The notes under the pieces: model-generated
Database searches by the model: none
What the model saw: only the letters and a program-made list of their open reading frames with translations
Told to the model about the DNA's origin: nothing
Source of the DNA: Clostridia bacterium
GTDB taxonomy: Bacteria; Bacillota; Clostridia; Oscillospirales; CAG-272
NCBI GenBank assembly: GCA_017472255.1
Contig: JAFUQU010000007.1
Span: forward strand, 1-43,897
DNA: 43,897 bases
Reading direction: 5' to 3'
Shown here: one piece after another, positions 8,400-16,586 of the stretch
How the letters are laid out: each line of letters opens with the position of its first letter
Numbering within the stretch: the first letter of the stretch is position 1
Position numbers and translations under genes: made by a program

Positions 8400-9161
8400 A
8401 TGCAGCTAATTATTACAGACCTTGACAATACCCTTTTGCGAAGCGACAAAAGCATTTCGGAATACACCGTAAATGTGTTTGAGAAGTGCCGAACACAAGG
8501 ATATTTAGTTGCTTTTGCTACAGCGCGTGCCGAAAATGCAATAACTCGATTTGTTGAGGCAATCAAGCCGCATATTATCGTTTCTAATGGTGGTGCCACG
8601 ATCAACGTCAATGGCGAAATAATATATAGAAATCCGATGGAACAGGATGATGTTGCCACCATCGTAAAAATGTGTCGCCAATTCACAAATGACGCAGGTT
8701 TGATTACCGTGGAATGCGATGAAGGTTATTATTGCAATTTTGTTCCAAGCGATCCGGATCGCTATGCAGCTTTTACTTATTCTAATTTTGAAAATTTCAG
8801 AATTCCCGCCTATAAAATAACATCGGAACTGGAAAACGACGAGTGGGTTGAAGAAATTAGCAGAGTCTGCCCTGATTGTACGGTAATCAATTTTACTGGC
8901 GAAAAGTGGCGTAGATTTGCTGCAAGAAATTCCGATAAAGAAACCGCCTTGAAAATTCTTGCAGATCATATAGGCATAGACATGATTGATATTATTGCAT
9001 TCGGTGATGATACTAACGATTTGGGTATGCTAAAACTTGCCGGCACGTCTGTTGCGGTTTCTAATGCAATTGATGAAGTGAAAGCGGTTGCAGATTACAT
9101 TACTGACAATAATGACCGAGACGGCGTTGCAAAGTTTTTAGAAAAGGCGATACTCACATAA
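8400..9161 (+). CDS. HAD-superfamily (Cof-like) phosphatase
   Basis: A cytoplasmic HAD phosphatase of the Cof type (class IIB cap), about 253 residues. Motif I is DLDNT near the N-terminus with the nucleophile Asp, the region with SNGGATI fits motif II/cap entry, Lys is in SDKETALK (motif III), and GDDTNDLGML is motif IV with the Mg-binding acidic residues. Such enzymes dephosphorylate sugar phosphates or cofactors; the substrate cannot be told from sequence. The ATG at 8400 has GGGAG 7 nt upstream; an in-frame TTG at 8394 is less likely. The gene is AT-rich like the island to its left and stands alone in its orientation. Confidence 0.92.
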   Translation: MQLIITDLDNTLLRSDKSISEYTVNVFEKCRTQGYLVAFATARAENAITRFVEAIKPHIIVSNGGATINVNGEIIYRNPMEQDDVATIVKMCRQFTNDAGLITVECDEGYYCNFVPSDPDRYAAFTYSNFENFRIPAYKITSELENDEWVEEISRVCPDCTVINFTGEKWRRFAARNSDKETALKILADHIGIDMIDIIAFGDDTNDLGMLKLAGTSVAVSNAIDEVKAVADYITDNNDRDGVAKFLEKAILT

Positions 9162-9219
9162 AAGGACAAGAGTATGAACCCGCAGAAGCTGTCGGCAAAA
9201 TAAATCGTTCCCGAAACAG

Positions 9220-9245
9220 GTTAAAAAAATACGCTATTTTTCAAC
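9220..9245 (+). terminator. AT-rich hairpin after HAD gene
   Basis: An inverted repeat GTT-A-rich arm, loop CGC, then U-rich arm and AAC. It is weak but well placed 60 nt after the HAD stop. This is about where the AT-rich island ends and GC-rich DNA begins. Confidence 0.35.
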
Positions 9246-9290
9246 TTCTTCTGAAACTTGACGATTCCCGACATGAATTTTGAAATTCTA

Positions 9291-9319
9291 TTGCAATTGC
9301 CCGCCGCATCATGTATAAT
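9291..9319 (+). promoter_or_regulatory. promoter of GH127 gene (TTGCAA type)
   Basis: TTGCAA and TATAAT are spaced by 17 bases. The context (ATTGCAATT, then GTATAATA and TGTAAA) matches the promoter at 12113-12141 closely, although the two spacers are unrelated. Confidence 0.65.
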
Positions 9320-9346
9320 AATGTAAAATCCATTTGAAGGAGCCAC

Positions 9347-11233
9347 ATGATGCAATACAAAATTCCTTACAAAATCAACAATAAATACCACGCCCCCGAT
9401 CTGGGCGACGTGACGCTGTTCGATGAGCCGGGCATCCGCTTTGACCGCTTCATCCACGAGAGGGTCAGCGGCAGATTCGCCATCGACGAAATTCTCCGCG
9501 AGGCCGTGGAATGCTTTGGCGACCAGTACGACGACGAGCTGGCTTACGGTCACTGGCGGTGCGAATTCTGGGGCAAGCTGATTCTCAGCGCCTGCCGGGT
9601 CTGCCGCTACAAACGGGACGAGCGCCTGAAAGAGGACATCCGCCGTTCCGCTTACGACCTGCTGCAATTCCAGCGCGCCGACGGCTACCTCTCCACCTAC
9701 CGGGACAGCCGCGACATCTTCCGCGTGGACAAAACCAAGTACGGCATGGACTGGAACTGGAACGTCTGGGGACGGAAATATACCCTCTGGGGACTGATCG
9801 AATGTGCCCAGCTTCTGGATGACGCGCACATTCTTGCCTGCTGCGAACGGCTTGCTTCCCAGCTTATCGACGAGCTGGCGGCCATGGGCGTCCGCGTCAA
9901 GGACGCCGGCGTCATGGACGGTATGCCCGCCTGCTCCATCCTCAAGCCCATGCTTATCCTTTACCGCCTGACAGGGAATAACAAATATTACGATTTTGCC
10001 CTGGATATCGTCAAGGAATGGGAGCGCGAGGACAACGAGCGCCCCAACCTGATCACCAACGCCCAGTCCGACACCGCGCCCTTCTACTGGTACGAGAAGA
10101 AGGATGGCTGGTGCTCCAAGGCTTACGAAATGATGTCCTGCTTCGACGGCATCTGCGAGCTTTACCGGGTCAGCGGCGACGCGAAGTATTTGAACGCCGC
10201 CGAGGGACTTTACCGCCTGCTGATCAAAAACGAGTCCAACATTCTCGGCAGCGTGGGCTATTGCGAGCATTTCGAAAAAGCCGCTTCCTACGCCGACGCC
10301 GCCACCGAAATCTGTGACGTCATCCACTGGATGCGGCTTTGCTATGAACTGTTTTCCATCACAGGAAAAGCCTGCTACATGGAGTCCTTTGAAAAGGCTT
10401 ACGTCAACGCATTTCTGGCGGGCGTCTACGAGGACGGACGGGAGGGCGCCTTCTTCGTGCGCAGCGCCGGACGCCACTGGCGCGCCATTCCGCAGGTTGG
10501 CACAAAATACCAGCATTGCTGCATTAACAACATCCCCCGGGGCTTCGCCAACGCCGCCGAGGCTGCGGTCATGGTGAGCGGCGAAGGCTACTTCGTCAAC
10601 CTCTACACCCCGGTTATCGTTCGGCTGGGTGCAACGAAAATCCATATCGGCGGCGGTTATTTTGACAAAGGGCGTGTAACCATCTCAGTGCGCGAGCCGG
10701 AGGCAGGGAAGAAGCTCTTCCTGCGCATCCCCGTGTGGAGCAAAACCACGACGATCACCGTGAACGGCGTCGAAACGCAGGCTGCCGCGGGCGATTATGC
10801 CGCCATCGAGCTGAACGGCGAGACGGTTTTGAACATCGTCTTCGACATGACCCCCGAGGTCATCGATCTGCCCATGTGGCAGGAGCTGCCCGGCTGGGAT
10901 TACCACGTCAACCGCTGGTGCGACGGCGAAAACGGCTTGTGCGATCGTGCGCAGATGCTGACCCATCCCATGTCGATCATCCGCCGGGGACCGGTTCTGC
11001 TGGCGCGCTCCAAGCGGGTCGGCTGCGACGAAGCGTCCATGTTTGACGGTCGCACCGTCTTCGGCAAGGACGCCGTCTGCACCGCTCAGCCCATCCGCCA
11101 CGACCATATGCTCTGCACCTTCCGCGTGACCCTCACCGCCGGTGATGAGGTGCAAAACTTTGTCATGTGCGACTACGCCTCTGCCGCCAACCGCGATCTG
11201 GAGGATGTGCGGTATTTTACCATTTACGTTTGA
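9347..11233 (+). CDS. GH127 family beta-L-arabinofuranosidase-like glycosidase (628 aa)
   Basis: This is a DUF1680/GH127 enzyme: an (alpha/alpha)6 barrel followed by beta-sandwich domains. The zinc and catalytic site of the characterised HypBA1 enzyme is recognisable as Glu321-x-Cys323 (TEICDV) and the vicinal Cys391-Cys392 (QHCCINNIPRG), with Glu307 as a candidate acid/base. Other family features are WNWNVWGRKYTLWGL near 136-150 and EGYFVNLYTP. There is no signal peptide, so it probably acts in the cytoplasm on arabino-oligosaccharides. The Shine-Dalgarno is AAGGAG. Two ATG codons are adjacent (9347 and 9350). It is GC-rich, unlike the genes to its left. Confidence 0.92.
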   Translation: MMQYKIPYKINNKYHAPDLGDVTLFDEPGIRFDRFIHERVSGRFAIDEILREAVECFGDQYDDELAYGHWRCEFWGKLILSACRVCRYKRDERLKEDIRRSAYDLLQFQRADGYLSTYRDSRDIFRVDKTKYGMDWNWNVWGRKYTLWGLIECAQLLDDAHILACCERLASQLIDELAAMGVRVKDAGVMDGMPACSILKPMLILYRLTGNNKYYDFALDIVKEWEREDNERPNLITNAQSDTAPFYWYEKKDGWCSKAYEMMSCFDGICELYRVSGDAKYLNAAEGLYRLLIKNESNILGSVGYCEHFEKAASYADAATEICDVIHWMRLCYELFSITGKACYMESFEKAYVNAFLAGVYEDGREGAFFVRSAGRHWRAIPQVGTKYQHCCINNIPRGFANAAEAAVMVSGEGYFVNLYTPVIVRLGATKIHIGGGYFDKGRVTISVREPEAGKKLFLRIPVWSKTTTITVNGVETQAAAGDYAAIELNGETVLNIVFDMTPEVIDLPMWQELPGWDYHVNRWCDGENGLCDRAQMLTHPMSIIRRGPVLLARSKRVGCDEASMFDGRTVFGKDAVCTAQPIRHDHMLCTFRVTLTAGDEVQNFVMCDYASAANRDLEDVRYFTIYV

Positions 11234-11243
11234 TTCCGGAACC

Positions 11244-11310
11244 AAAACCGATGTATTGGGGCGCATACGCGCCCCGGAGCTGTCACAAGTTTTCAACTTG
11301 TAACAGCTCC
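11244..11310. repeat. dispersed two-hairpin repeat, copy 1
   Basis: A 67-bp sequence containing two hairpins: GGGGCGC with loop ATAC, and a longer stem starting GGAGCTGT and closing over TTC. It lies between the convergent GH127 and nitroreductase genes and ends with T residues, so it can serve both as terminator. Almost the same sequence occurs at 21551-21616. Confidence 0.75.
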
Positions 11311-11314
11311 TTTT

Positions 11315-11983
11315 TCATTCGTCCCAGTAAAAATTCTTAGTGTCAGCGGCAATCTCGAAGTGATACTTGGCAATACCCAGATCGATTTTGGTGTAAAATC
11401 CAATTCCGGCCTTTGCTTCCACTCCATCTCCATGGTCCGTAAAGAAAAATTTCTGCTGATTCATGGCGGTAGGCGCCAGCAGCGCCGCCTCCACGCCCCG
11501 TCGGAACCAATCGCAGGGATAAATGCCCGTCTCGCTGACTTCCTCCGGCTTCTTGGATTTGTGGGGAACGCCCGGATTCGCGCCGTAACCGACGGCAATC
11601 ACCACCGTCAGCTTTTCGCCCTTGTCCACCTGAAACGCCCCAGGAACCTTCCGGTAGGTCATCGCCACCCAGCAGGTATTCAGCCCCAGCTGCTGAGCGA
11701 GCAGCACCAGACGTTCGCCATAATATCCGCAGTTTTCCTCCAGATACTCATCCTTCTGTCCGACCAGCGCGAAATAATTGTGGACGCCGCTGAATTTGCC
11801 GTACTTCGCCATCATGCCGCTGAACGCCTTCGGCTCGTCTGTCACAAGCTGGATGTGCAGGTCGCCCTCACGGTTGCAGACATCGATTTCACGCCGCAGA
11901 GCGTCCAGCACGTCGGGCGGAATCGGTGTGTCCGTGTACTGGCGGACGCTGCGCCGATTGCGCATTGCTTCCATAATATCCAT
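11315..11983 (-). CDS. nitroreductase family protein (222 aa)
   Basis: An FMN-dependent nitroreductase-like protein. The N-terminus MEAMRNRRSVRQY is the classic FMN-contacting start. GERLVLLAQQLGLNTCWVAM near residues 90-110 and VIAVGYGANP near 140 are the usual later motifs, and LLAPTAMNQQ lies in the swapped second half, which suggests the TM1586-like subgroup. It probably reduces quinones, flavins or nitro compounds with NAD(P)H; the substrate is unknown. It is transcribed convergently to the GH127 gene and divergently from the lipoprotein gene at 12170. Confidence 0.9.
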   Translation of the reverse strand: MDIMEAMRNRRSVRQYTDTPIPPDVLDALRREIDVCNREGDLHIQLVTDEPKAFSGMMAKYGKFSGVHNYFALVGQKDEYLEENCGYYGERLVLLAQQLGLNTCWVAMTYRKVPGAFQVDKGEKLTVVIAVGYGANPGVPHKSKKPEEVSETGIYPCDWFRRGVEAALLAPTAMNQQKFFFTDHGDGVEAKAGIGFYTKIDLGIAKYHFEIAADTKNFYWDE

Positions 11984-12112
11984 AATCCGTCCTCCGGTTT
12001 CCGTTTGTTTGAATCATTATACCATGGCTTTGTGAAGGAATTTTTACCAAATTGTTAATAGCAGCGGAACGATCTTCTGCCTTCGGAAATTGTAAAGAAT
12101 TCATAAAGACTA

Positions 12113-12141
12113 TTGCAATTTTTCGAGGAATCGTGTATAAT
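12113..12141 (+). promoter_or_regulatory. promoter of lipoprotein/SGNH operon (TTGCAA type)
   Basis: TTGCAA and TATAAT are separated by 17 bases, about 28 nt before the GTGAGGTG ribosome site. Flanks match the GH127 promoter (ATTGCAATT, GTATAATA, TGTAAA), suggesting shared control. Confidence 0.7.
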
Positions 12142-12169
12142 ATTGTAAACAAAAGTGAGGTGTCCAGAT

Positions 12170-14410
12170 ATGATGAAACGTTTGACCGCGCTCATTCTTA
12201 TGCTGATGCTGCTCCTGCCCCTCGTTTCCTGCGGGGAGGCGGAGGAATCCGCACCCGATAATTCCTTTATTGCCCAGGAAATCGAATTTCCGGAGGAGCT
12301 GACTTACGCCCATCAGCTGAACTATGTCGGCGGGCGGGTCACTGCCGGGGACTGGGTCAATGAAGAAGGTGGTCAGGTTTACAAAACCTGGTCCTGCGCT
12401 GCCGACGGAACCGACGTCACCTACGCCGCACAGGCGATGTCGGGCGGCACGGAATGGCGTCTGGATGATGACGAATCCGTTTCGGTCGAGATTCTGACCG
12501 ACGTGGATTCCATCCTCAGCGTTACCTTTACCTACCGAAATAATGGAGCGGATTCCATGAATTGGGACGGCGGCGAACTGTTCGGCGTGGATATCGCGTC
12601 GCTGCCTTACGATCCGGACACGGGCGAGGGCGGGTTCAAAGTCACCGGAATTTGGAAACAGGATGATATCATTACCATCGCGTCCAACCTTGGCGCGGTT
12701 CAGCTGGACGGCTCGGGGGAGCGCGTCGGGCTGGTTCTCGCCGAAAAGGAGCTGGACAGCGCGGCGTTCACGGAGGGCAAGCTGCTTTTGTTTGGCACGA
12801 ATCGCGGCAGTTTCGCCGCGTGGGAGCCGGATTTCGCGGGCGGCGAGCTGGGCGACCCCATCGCTTTGCCCGAGCGACTGAAGGACGCCGCCCAGATTTT
12901 CGCCGTCGAGGGTTACGAGCTGGCGATGCGCGATTATGACGCGGTCTGGGGCTTCCGCCGGGACGAGACGGGGGATTGGCAGACCACCGAAATCTGCAAT
13001 TTCATCGCGTCGGATATCAGCGGCTACTCGCTTCGATCCGTGGCGGCGGTGTCGGCGGACTGCATTTTCGTGCTGACACAGCACGCGGTCACGCACACGC
13101 CGCACGTTTATCGGCTGACCCGGGCGGAAAACGCTTCGCAGCCCGCGAAGACGCTGACGCTGGCGATCATCACCGACTGCGATTCCGCGGCTTATCAGGC
13201 GGTGTCCGACTTCAACATGGCTCACGAGAATGTGCGGTTTGAGGTAAAAAAATACATTTCTTACACGGAACAGGGCTGGATGTCCACTTCCGCGTCCTAC
13301 GATGCCTTTGACAAGGACATTCTGGCGGGCGATGTGCCCGACGTGGTGGTGATGCCGGGCGCTCAGGCTCGCTACATCAAATCCGGGCTGTTTGCCAATC
13401 TTGCGCCGCTGATGGAAGCGGATGGTCGGCTCACGCCGGATAATCTACTGAATTGCGTGCGGCGGACGGTGGAGCAGGACGGGAAAATTTATTATCTGCC
13501 CACATCCGGCTCGCTGTCCACGCTGATCAACGGGGACGGCAGCTTCACTTCGCCCAATACGGTGGAGCAGATGATGGATTATCTGGAATCTATCGGAGAT
13601 AATGAGGTTTTGCTGGAAGATTTCTACCCGTGGAAAGACATCCTTTACTACGGTTTGCCCGCCTTCGTCAACTTCGAGACCTGCGAAACCGACTTCGACG
13701 GCGAACTTTTCACCCGCTTCGCCGAAATTTACAAGCGAGAGGCGGACGGCGAGTTTGACCGCAAGGTCAGCGCTTCGGCCGACGACAAATACGCGCCCTA
13801 CCGCGAGGGAAGCGTCAAGCTGCTGCGGACATATCTTACAAGCATTCCTAATATCGCCAAACTTAGGGTTTGGCTGGGCACCGACGAGCTGAACATCGTC
13901 GGTCATCCCGAAAGCGGCGTGCTCACCTACACCAACTACGGCTGCTGGGGAATCACCGCCGACTGCGCGGACATGGATGCGGCGATGGAGCTGCTGACCA
14001 TGCGGCTGTCTGACGAGTATCTGTTGGGGCTTTCCAGCAATCCGCTGGTGACGGTCAGCGCCTTTGAAGCGGCGCTGGCGAAGGATTTGGCAAAGTGGTA
14101 TTACATCGGCTACGGCGGGCAGTCGGTAACGTCGGATACGCCATTCGAAGGAAATCGCCTCAAATATGCCCAGCAGGTTTGCGGCGAGGGCGTCATTCTT
14201 CAGCTGACGGAGGAGGACGCGGCTTACTATCGCAGGCTGGTGGACGCCGCCGTCGGGCTGACGCCGGCGCAGGATGCCATGGTGGACGAGATCGTTTACA
14301 TCGTTCGTGAAGAATTGGAAAACTACGCCAAAAATGACAACTATCAAATCAGCGAAATCACCCGTCTCATCGACGACCGGGTTTCGACATATTACAATGA
14401 ACAAAAATAA
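12170..14410 (+). CDS. lipoprotein with C-terminal solute-binding-protein-like domain (746 aa)
   Basis: A signal peptide ends in a lipobox (LPLVSC), so the protein is anchored outside the membrane. Residues about 30-320 are beta-rich with repeated strand-turn segments and could form a propeller-like domain. From about residue 325 (LTLAIITDCDSAAYQAVSDF) the protein reads like an ABC extracellular solute-binding protein, with DVPDVVVMPGAQARYIKSG and DGKIYYLPTSGS. It is larger than a plain binding protein (usually 420-550 residues), which suggests a fusion. No permease gene is nearby. The ATG at 12170 (or 12173) follows GTGAGGTG; the in-frame GTG at 12155 lies inside that ribosome site and is rejected as start. 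The SGNH hydrolase gene follows after 13 nt, so they form an operon. Confidence 0.82.
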   Translation: MMKRLTALILMLMLLLPLVSCGEAEESAPDNSFIAQEIEFPEELTYAHQLNYVGGRVTAGDWVNEEGGQVYKTWSCAADGTDVTYAAQAMSGGTEWRLDDDESVSVEILTDVDSILSVTFTYRNNGADSMNWDGGELFGVDIASLPYDPDTGEGGFKVTGIWKQDDIITIASNLGAVQLDGSGERVGLVLAEKELDSAAFTEGKLLLFGTNRGSFAAWEPDFAGGELGDPIALPERLKDAAQIFAVEGYELAMRDYDAVWGFRRDETGDWQTTEICNFIASDISGYSLRSVAAVSADCIFVLTQHAVTHTPHVYRLTRAENASQPAKTLTLAIITDCDSAAYQAVSDFNMAHENVRFEVKKYISYTEQGWMSTSASYDAFDKDILAGDVPDVVVMPGAQARYIKSGLFANLAPLMEADGRLTPDNLLNCVRRTVEQDGKIYYLPTSGSLSTLINGDGSFTSPNTVEQMMDYLESIGDNEVLLEDFYPWKDILYYGLPAFVNFETCETDFDGELFTRFAEIYKREADGEFDRKVSASADDKYAPYREGSVKLLRTYLTSIPNIAKLRVWLGTDELNIVGHPESGVLTYTNYGCWGITADCADMDAAMELLTMRLSDEYLLGLSSNPLVTVSAFEAALAKDLAKWYYIGYGGQSVTSDTPFEGNRLKYAQQVCGEGVILQLTEEDAAYYRRLVDAAVGLTPAQDAMVDEIVYIVREELENYAKNDNYQISEITRLIDDRVSTYYNEQK

Positions 14411-14423
14411 CGGAGGAAAAATC

Positions 14424-14978
14424 ATGTACAAAATTGCACTTATCGGAGACTCTATCCGCCTCAGCTATGGCAAAGTCGTGCCGGAACTGCTGGGCGAGGA
14501 TTATCAGGTCTGGCAGCCCACGGACAACTGCCGGTTTTCGGCTTACACCCTGCGGGGGATGTGGGATTGGCAGAAGGAACTGGATGGTATGGATGTTATT
14601 CACTGGAACAACGGCCTGTGGGACGCCTGCGACCTGTTCGACGACGGTCCCTTCACCCGCCCGGAGGTTTACGTGGACACGATGAAGCGAATTGCCGGAA
14701 TTATGCAAAAGCATGCGAAAAAGGTAATCTTCGCCACCACTACGCCGGTTGACCCGCGAAATCCCCACGACAGCAACGACCGCATCCAGCTTTTCAACAG
14801 CCTGATCGTGCCGGAACTGGAGAAAATGGGAATTATCATCAACGATCTGCATTCGCTGGTCTACCCGAAAATCGACGAGTACATCCGCGAGGATCGCCTG
14901 CACCTCTCGGAAGTGGGCGTCGCCGCCGCTTCCGCGCAGGTCGCGGACGCCATCCGCAAGGTTTGCGAAACACTGTGA
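14424..14978 (+). CDS. SGNH/GDSL-family hydrolase (184 aa)
   Basis: A small cytoplasmic SGNH hydrolase. Block I is IGDSI with the nucleophile Ser at the N-terminus. HWNNGLWD carries the block III Asn. EDRLHLSEVG holds the block V Asp and His. Enzymes of this type remove acetyl or acyl groups from carbohydrates or lipids. There is no secretion signal. Start: ATG at 14424 with GGAGG 7 nt upstream, 13 nt after the lipoprotein stop, so the two are co-transcribed. It may deacetylate a sugar that the lipoprotein binds or brings in; this is inference. Confidence 0.88.
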   Translation: MYKIALIGDSIRLSYGKVVPELLGEDYQVWQPTDNCRFSAYTLRGMWDWQKELDGMDVIHWNNGLWDACDLFDDGPFTRPEVYVDTMKRIAGIMQKHAKKVIFATTTPVDPRNPHDSNDRIQLFNSLIVPELEKMGIIINDLHSLVYPKIDEYIREDRLHLSEVGVAAASAQVADAIRKVCETL

Positions 14979-14981
14979 CAT

Positions 14982-15021
14982 AACACAAAAACAGACCGCA
15001 CAAGCGGTCTGTTTTTGTGTT
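14982..15021. terminator. bidirectional terminator between SGNH hydrolase and glyQS
   Basis: A perfect inverted repeat (AACACAAAAACAGACCGC, a short loop, and its complement) flanked by A and T runs on both sides. It serves both convergent genes. Confidence 0.88.
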
Positions 15022-15028
15022 ATTTGAA

Positions 15029-16429
15029 TCAGAACTTGATCTTTTCAGCGATGTAAGCGTTCAGTTCTTCGATCTTGATGCGAACCTGCTCCATGGAATC
15101 GCGGTCGCGGACGGTGACGCAGCCGTCTTCCTTGGAGTCGAAGTCGTAAGTCACGCAGAGAGGCGTGCCGATTTCGTCCTCGCGGCGGTAGCGCTTGCCG
15201 ATGGAACCGGTCTCGTCGTAGTCGGTCATGAAGTCCTTAGACAGCTGGGCGTAGATTTCGCTTGCCTCGGGAGCCAGCTTCTTGGACAGCGGCAGGACGG
15301 CGACCTTGAAGGGCGCGATGGTCGGATGGAAACGCATGACCACGCGGGTATCGTTCTTCTCGGCGTCGATGACTTCCTCGTCGTATGCTTCGCAGAGAAG
15401 CGCCAGCGTCATGCGGTCAGCGCCCAGCGACGGCTCAACCACATAGGGCACGTAATGCTCGTTGGTCTCGGGATCGAAGTAGGTCAGATCCTGACCGGAA
15501 TGGTTCTGATGCTGGGTCAGGTCGTAGTTGGTGCGGTCGGCCACGCCCCAAAGCTCGCCCCATCCGAAGGGGAACAGGTACTCGAAGTCAGTGGTAGCTT
15601 TGGAATAGAACGACAGCTCTTCCGGCTCATGGTCGCGCAGACGGAGGTTTTCCTCCTTCACGTTCAGGCTCTTGAGCCAGTCGTGGCAGTAGGTGCGCCA
15701 GTACTGGAACCACTCCAGGTCGGTGTCGGGCTTGCAGAAGAACTCCAGCTCCATCTGCTCAAACTCGCGGATGCGGAAAATAAAGTTGCCGGGGGTGATT
15801 TCGTTGCGGAAGGATTTACCAACCTGGCAGACGCCGAAGGGCAGCTTGCGGCGGGTGGTGCGCTGGATATTGTTAAAGTTTACAAAAATACCCTGTGCGG
15901 TCTCGGGACGGAGGTAAACCTCGCTGGAGGAATCCTCGGTGACGCCCTGATGGGTCTTGAACATCAGGTTGAACTTGTGGATATCGGTGAAATCAGACTT
16001 GCCGCAGCCGGGGCAGGGCACGTTGTTCTCGCGGATGTAAGCCAGCAGCGCTTCGCCGTCCATGGCTTCCACGTTCACGTCGGTGATGTTGTTTTCGCGG
16101 ACATACTCCTCAACCAGCTTGTCGGCGCGGTGGCGCATCTTGCAGGCCTTGCAGTCGATCAGCGGGTCGTTGAAGGTCGCCACGTGACCGGATGCCACCC
16201 AAACCTCGGGATTCATGAGGATCGCCGCGTCCAACCCCACGTTGTAGGGGTTCTCCTGAACGAACTTCTTCCACCATGCGCGCTTGACGTTGTTTTTCAG
16301 TTCAACGCCGAGGGGACCGTAGTCCCAGGAATTGGCGAGACCGCCGTAAATCTCCGAGCCGGGGAAGACAAAACCGCGGGTTTTACAGAGCGCGACGATT
16401 TTGTCCATTGTTTTTTCTGTGTTTTTCAT
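15029..16429 (-). CDS. glyQS: glycyl-tRNA synthetase, class II homodimeric type
   Basis: Charges tRNA-Gly with glycine in the cytoplasm. The sequence shows the class II core: motif 2 in [20 protein letters not shown], the preceding [14 protein letters not shown], and motif 3 near [13 protein letters not shown], followed by the C-terminal anticodon-binding domain ([11 protein letters not shown] onward). The Cys pairs CKAC and CPGC in the insertion domain probably bind zinc. The length (466 residues) is normal. The ATG at 16429 begins [12 protein letters not shown]; a longer in-frame reading to 16516 would run through the folded leader and is rejected. No T-box signature is visible. Confidence 0.97.
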   Translation of the reverse strand: MKNTEKTMDKIVALCKTRGFVFPGSEIYGGLANSWDYGPLGVELKNNVKRAWWKKFVQENPYNVGLDAAILMNPEVWVASGHVATFNDPLIDCKACKMRHRADKLVEEYVRENNITDVNVEAMDGEALLAYIRENNVPCPGCGKSDFTDIHKFNLMFKTHQGVTEDSSSEVYLRPETAQGIFVNFNNIQRTTRRKLPFGVCQVGKSFRNEITPGNFIFRIREFEQMELEFFCKPDTDLEWFQYWRTYCHDWLKSLNVKEENLRLRDHEPEELSFYSKATTDFEYLFPFGWGELWGVADRTNYDLTQHQNHSGQDLTYFDPETNEHYVPYVVEPSLGADRMTLALLCEAYDEEVIDAEKNDTRVVMRFHPTIAPFKVAVLPLSKKLAPEASEIYAQLSKDFMTDYDETGSIGKRYRREDEIGTPLCVTYDFDSKEDGCVTVRDRDSMEQVRIKIEELNAYIAEKIKF

Positions 16430-16449
16430 AGTAGATATATCTCCATTTC

Positions 16450-16582
16450 TTTCGCTGACGCGAAATTTGTGTTGGTTTCGTTTGCGAAATTGCCGGCATT
16501 GCCGGCAAAAACACAAATTTCCTGCATGAAAGCAGAGCTTTCATGCTGCTCCTTATATTTGCCTTCCTTGGTAATAGGAAGG
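16450..16582 (-). promoter_or_regulatory. multi-hairpin leader upstream of glyQS
   Basis: On the minus strand the RNA would fold, in order, as: a CCTTCC/GGAAGG hairpin (16562-16582); a perfect 10-bp stem GCATGAAAGC (16524-16546); an outer 12-bp stem GAAATTTGTGTT pairing 16510-16521 with 16462-16473, enclosing two inner hairpins (TTGCCGGC at 16490-16508 and TTTCG at 16476-16489); and a last hairpin TTTCGC-GTCA-GCGAAA (16450-16465). The last hairpin shares four bases with the outer stem, so the two compete, only a few bases from the GGAG ribosome site. The conserved T-box core sequence is not visible. Confidence 0.6.
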
Positions 16583-16586
16583 GATA

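Noticed and set aside
16441..16586. T-box riboswitch in front of glyQS.
   Set aside because: No conserved T-box core sequence or specifier-loop layout could be seen, although structure is strong.
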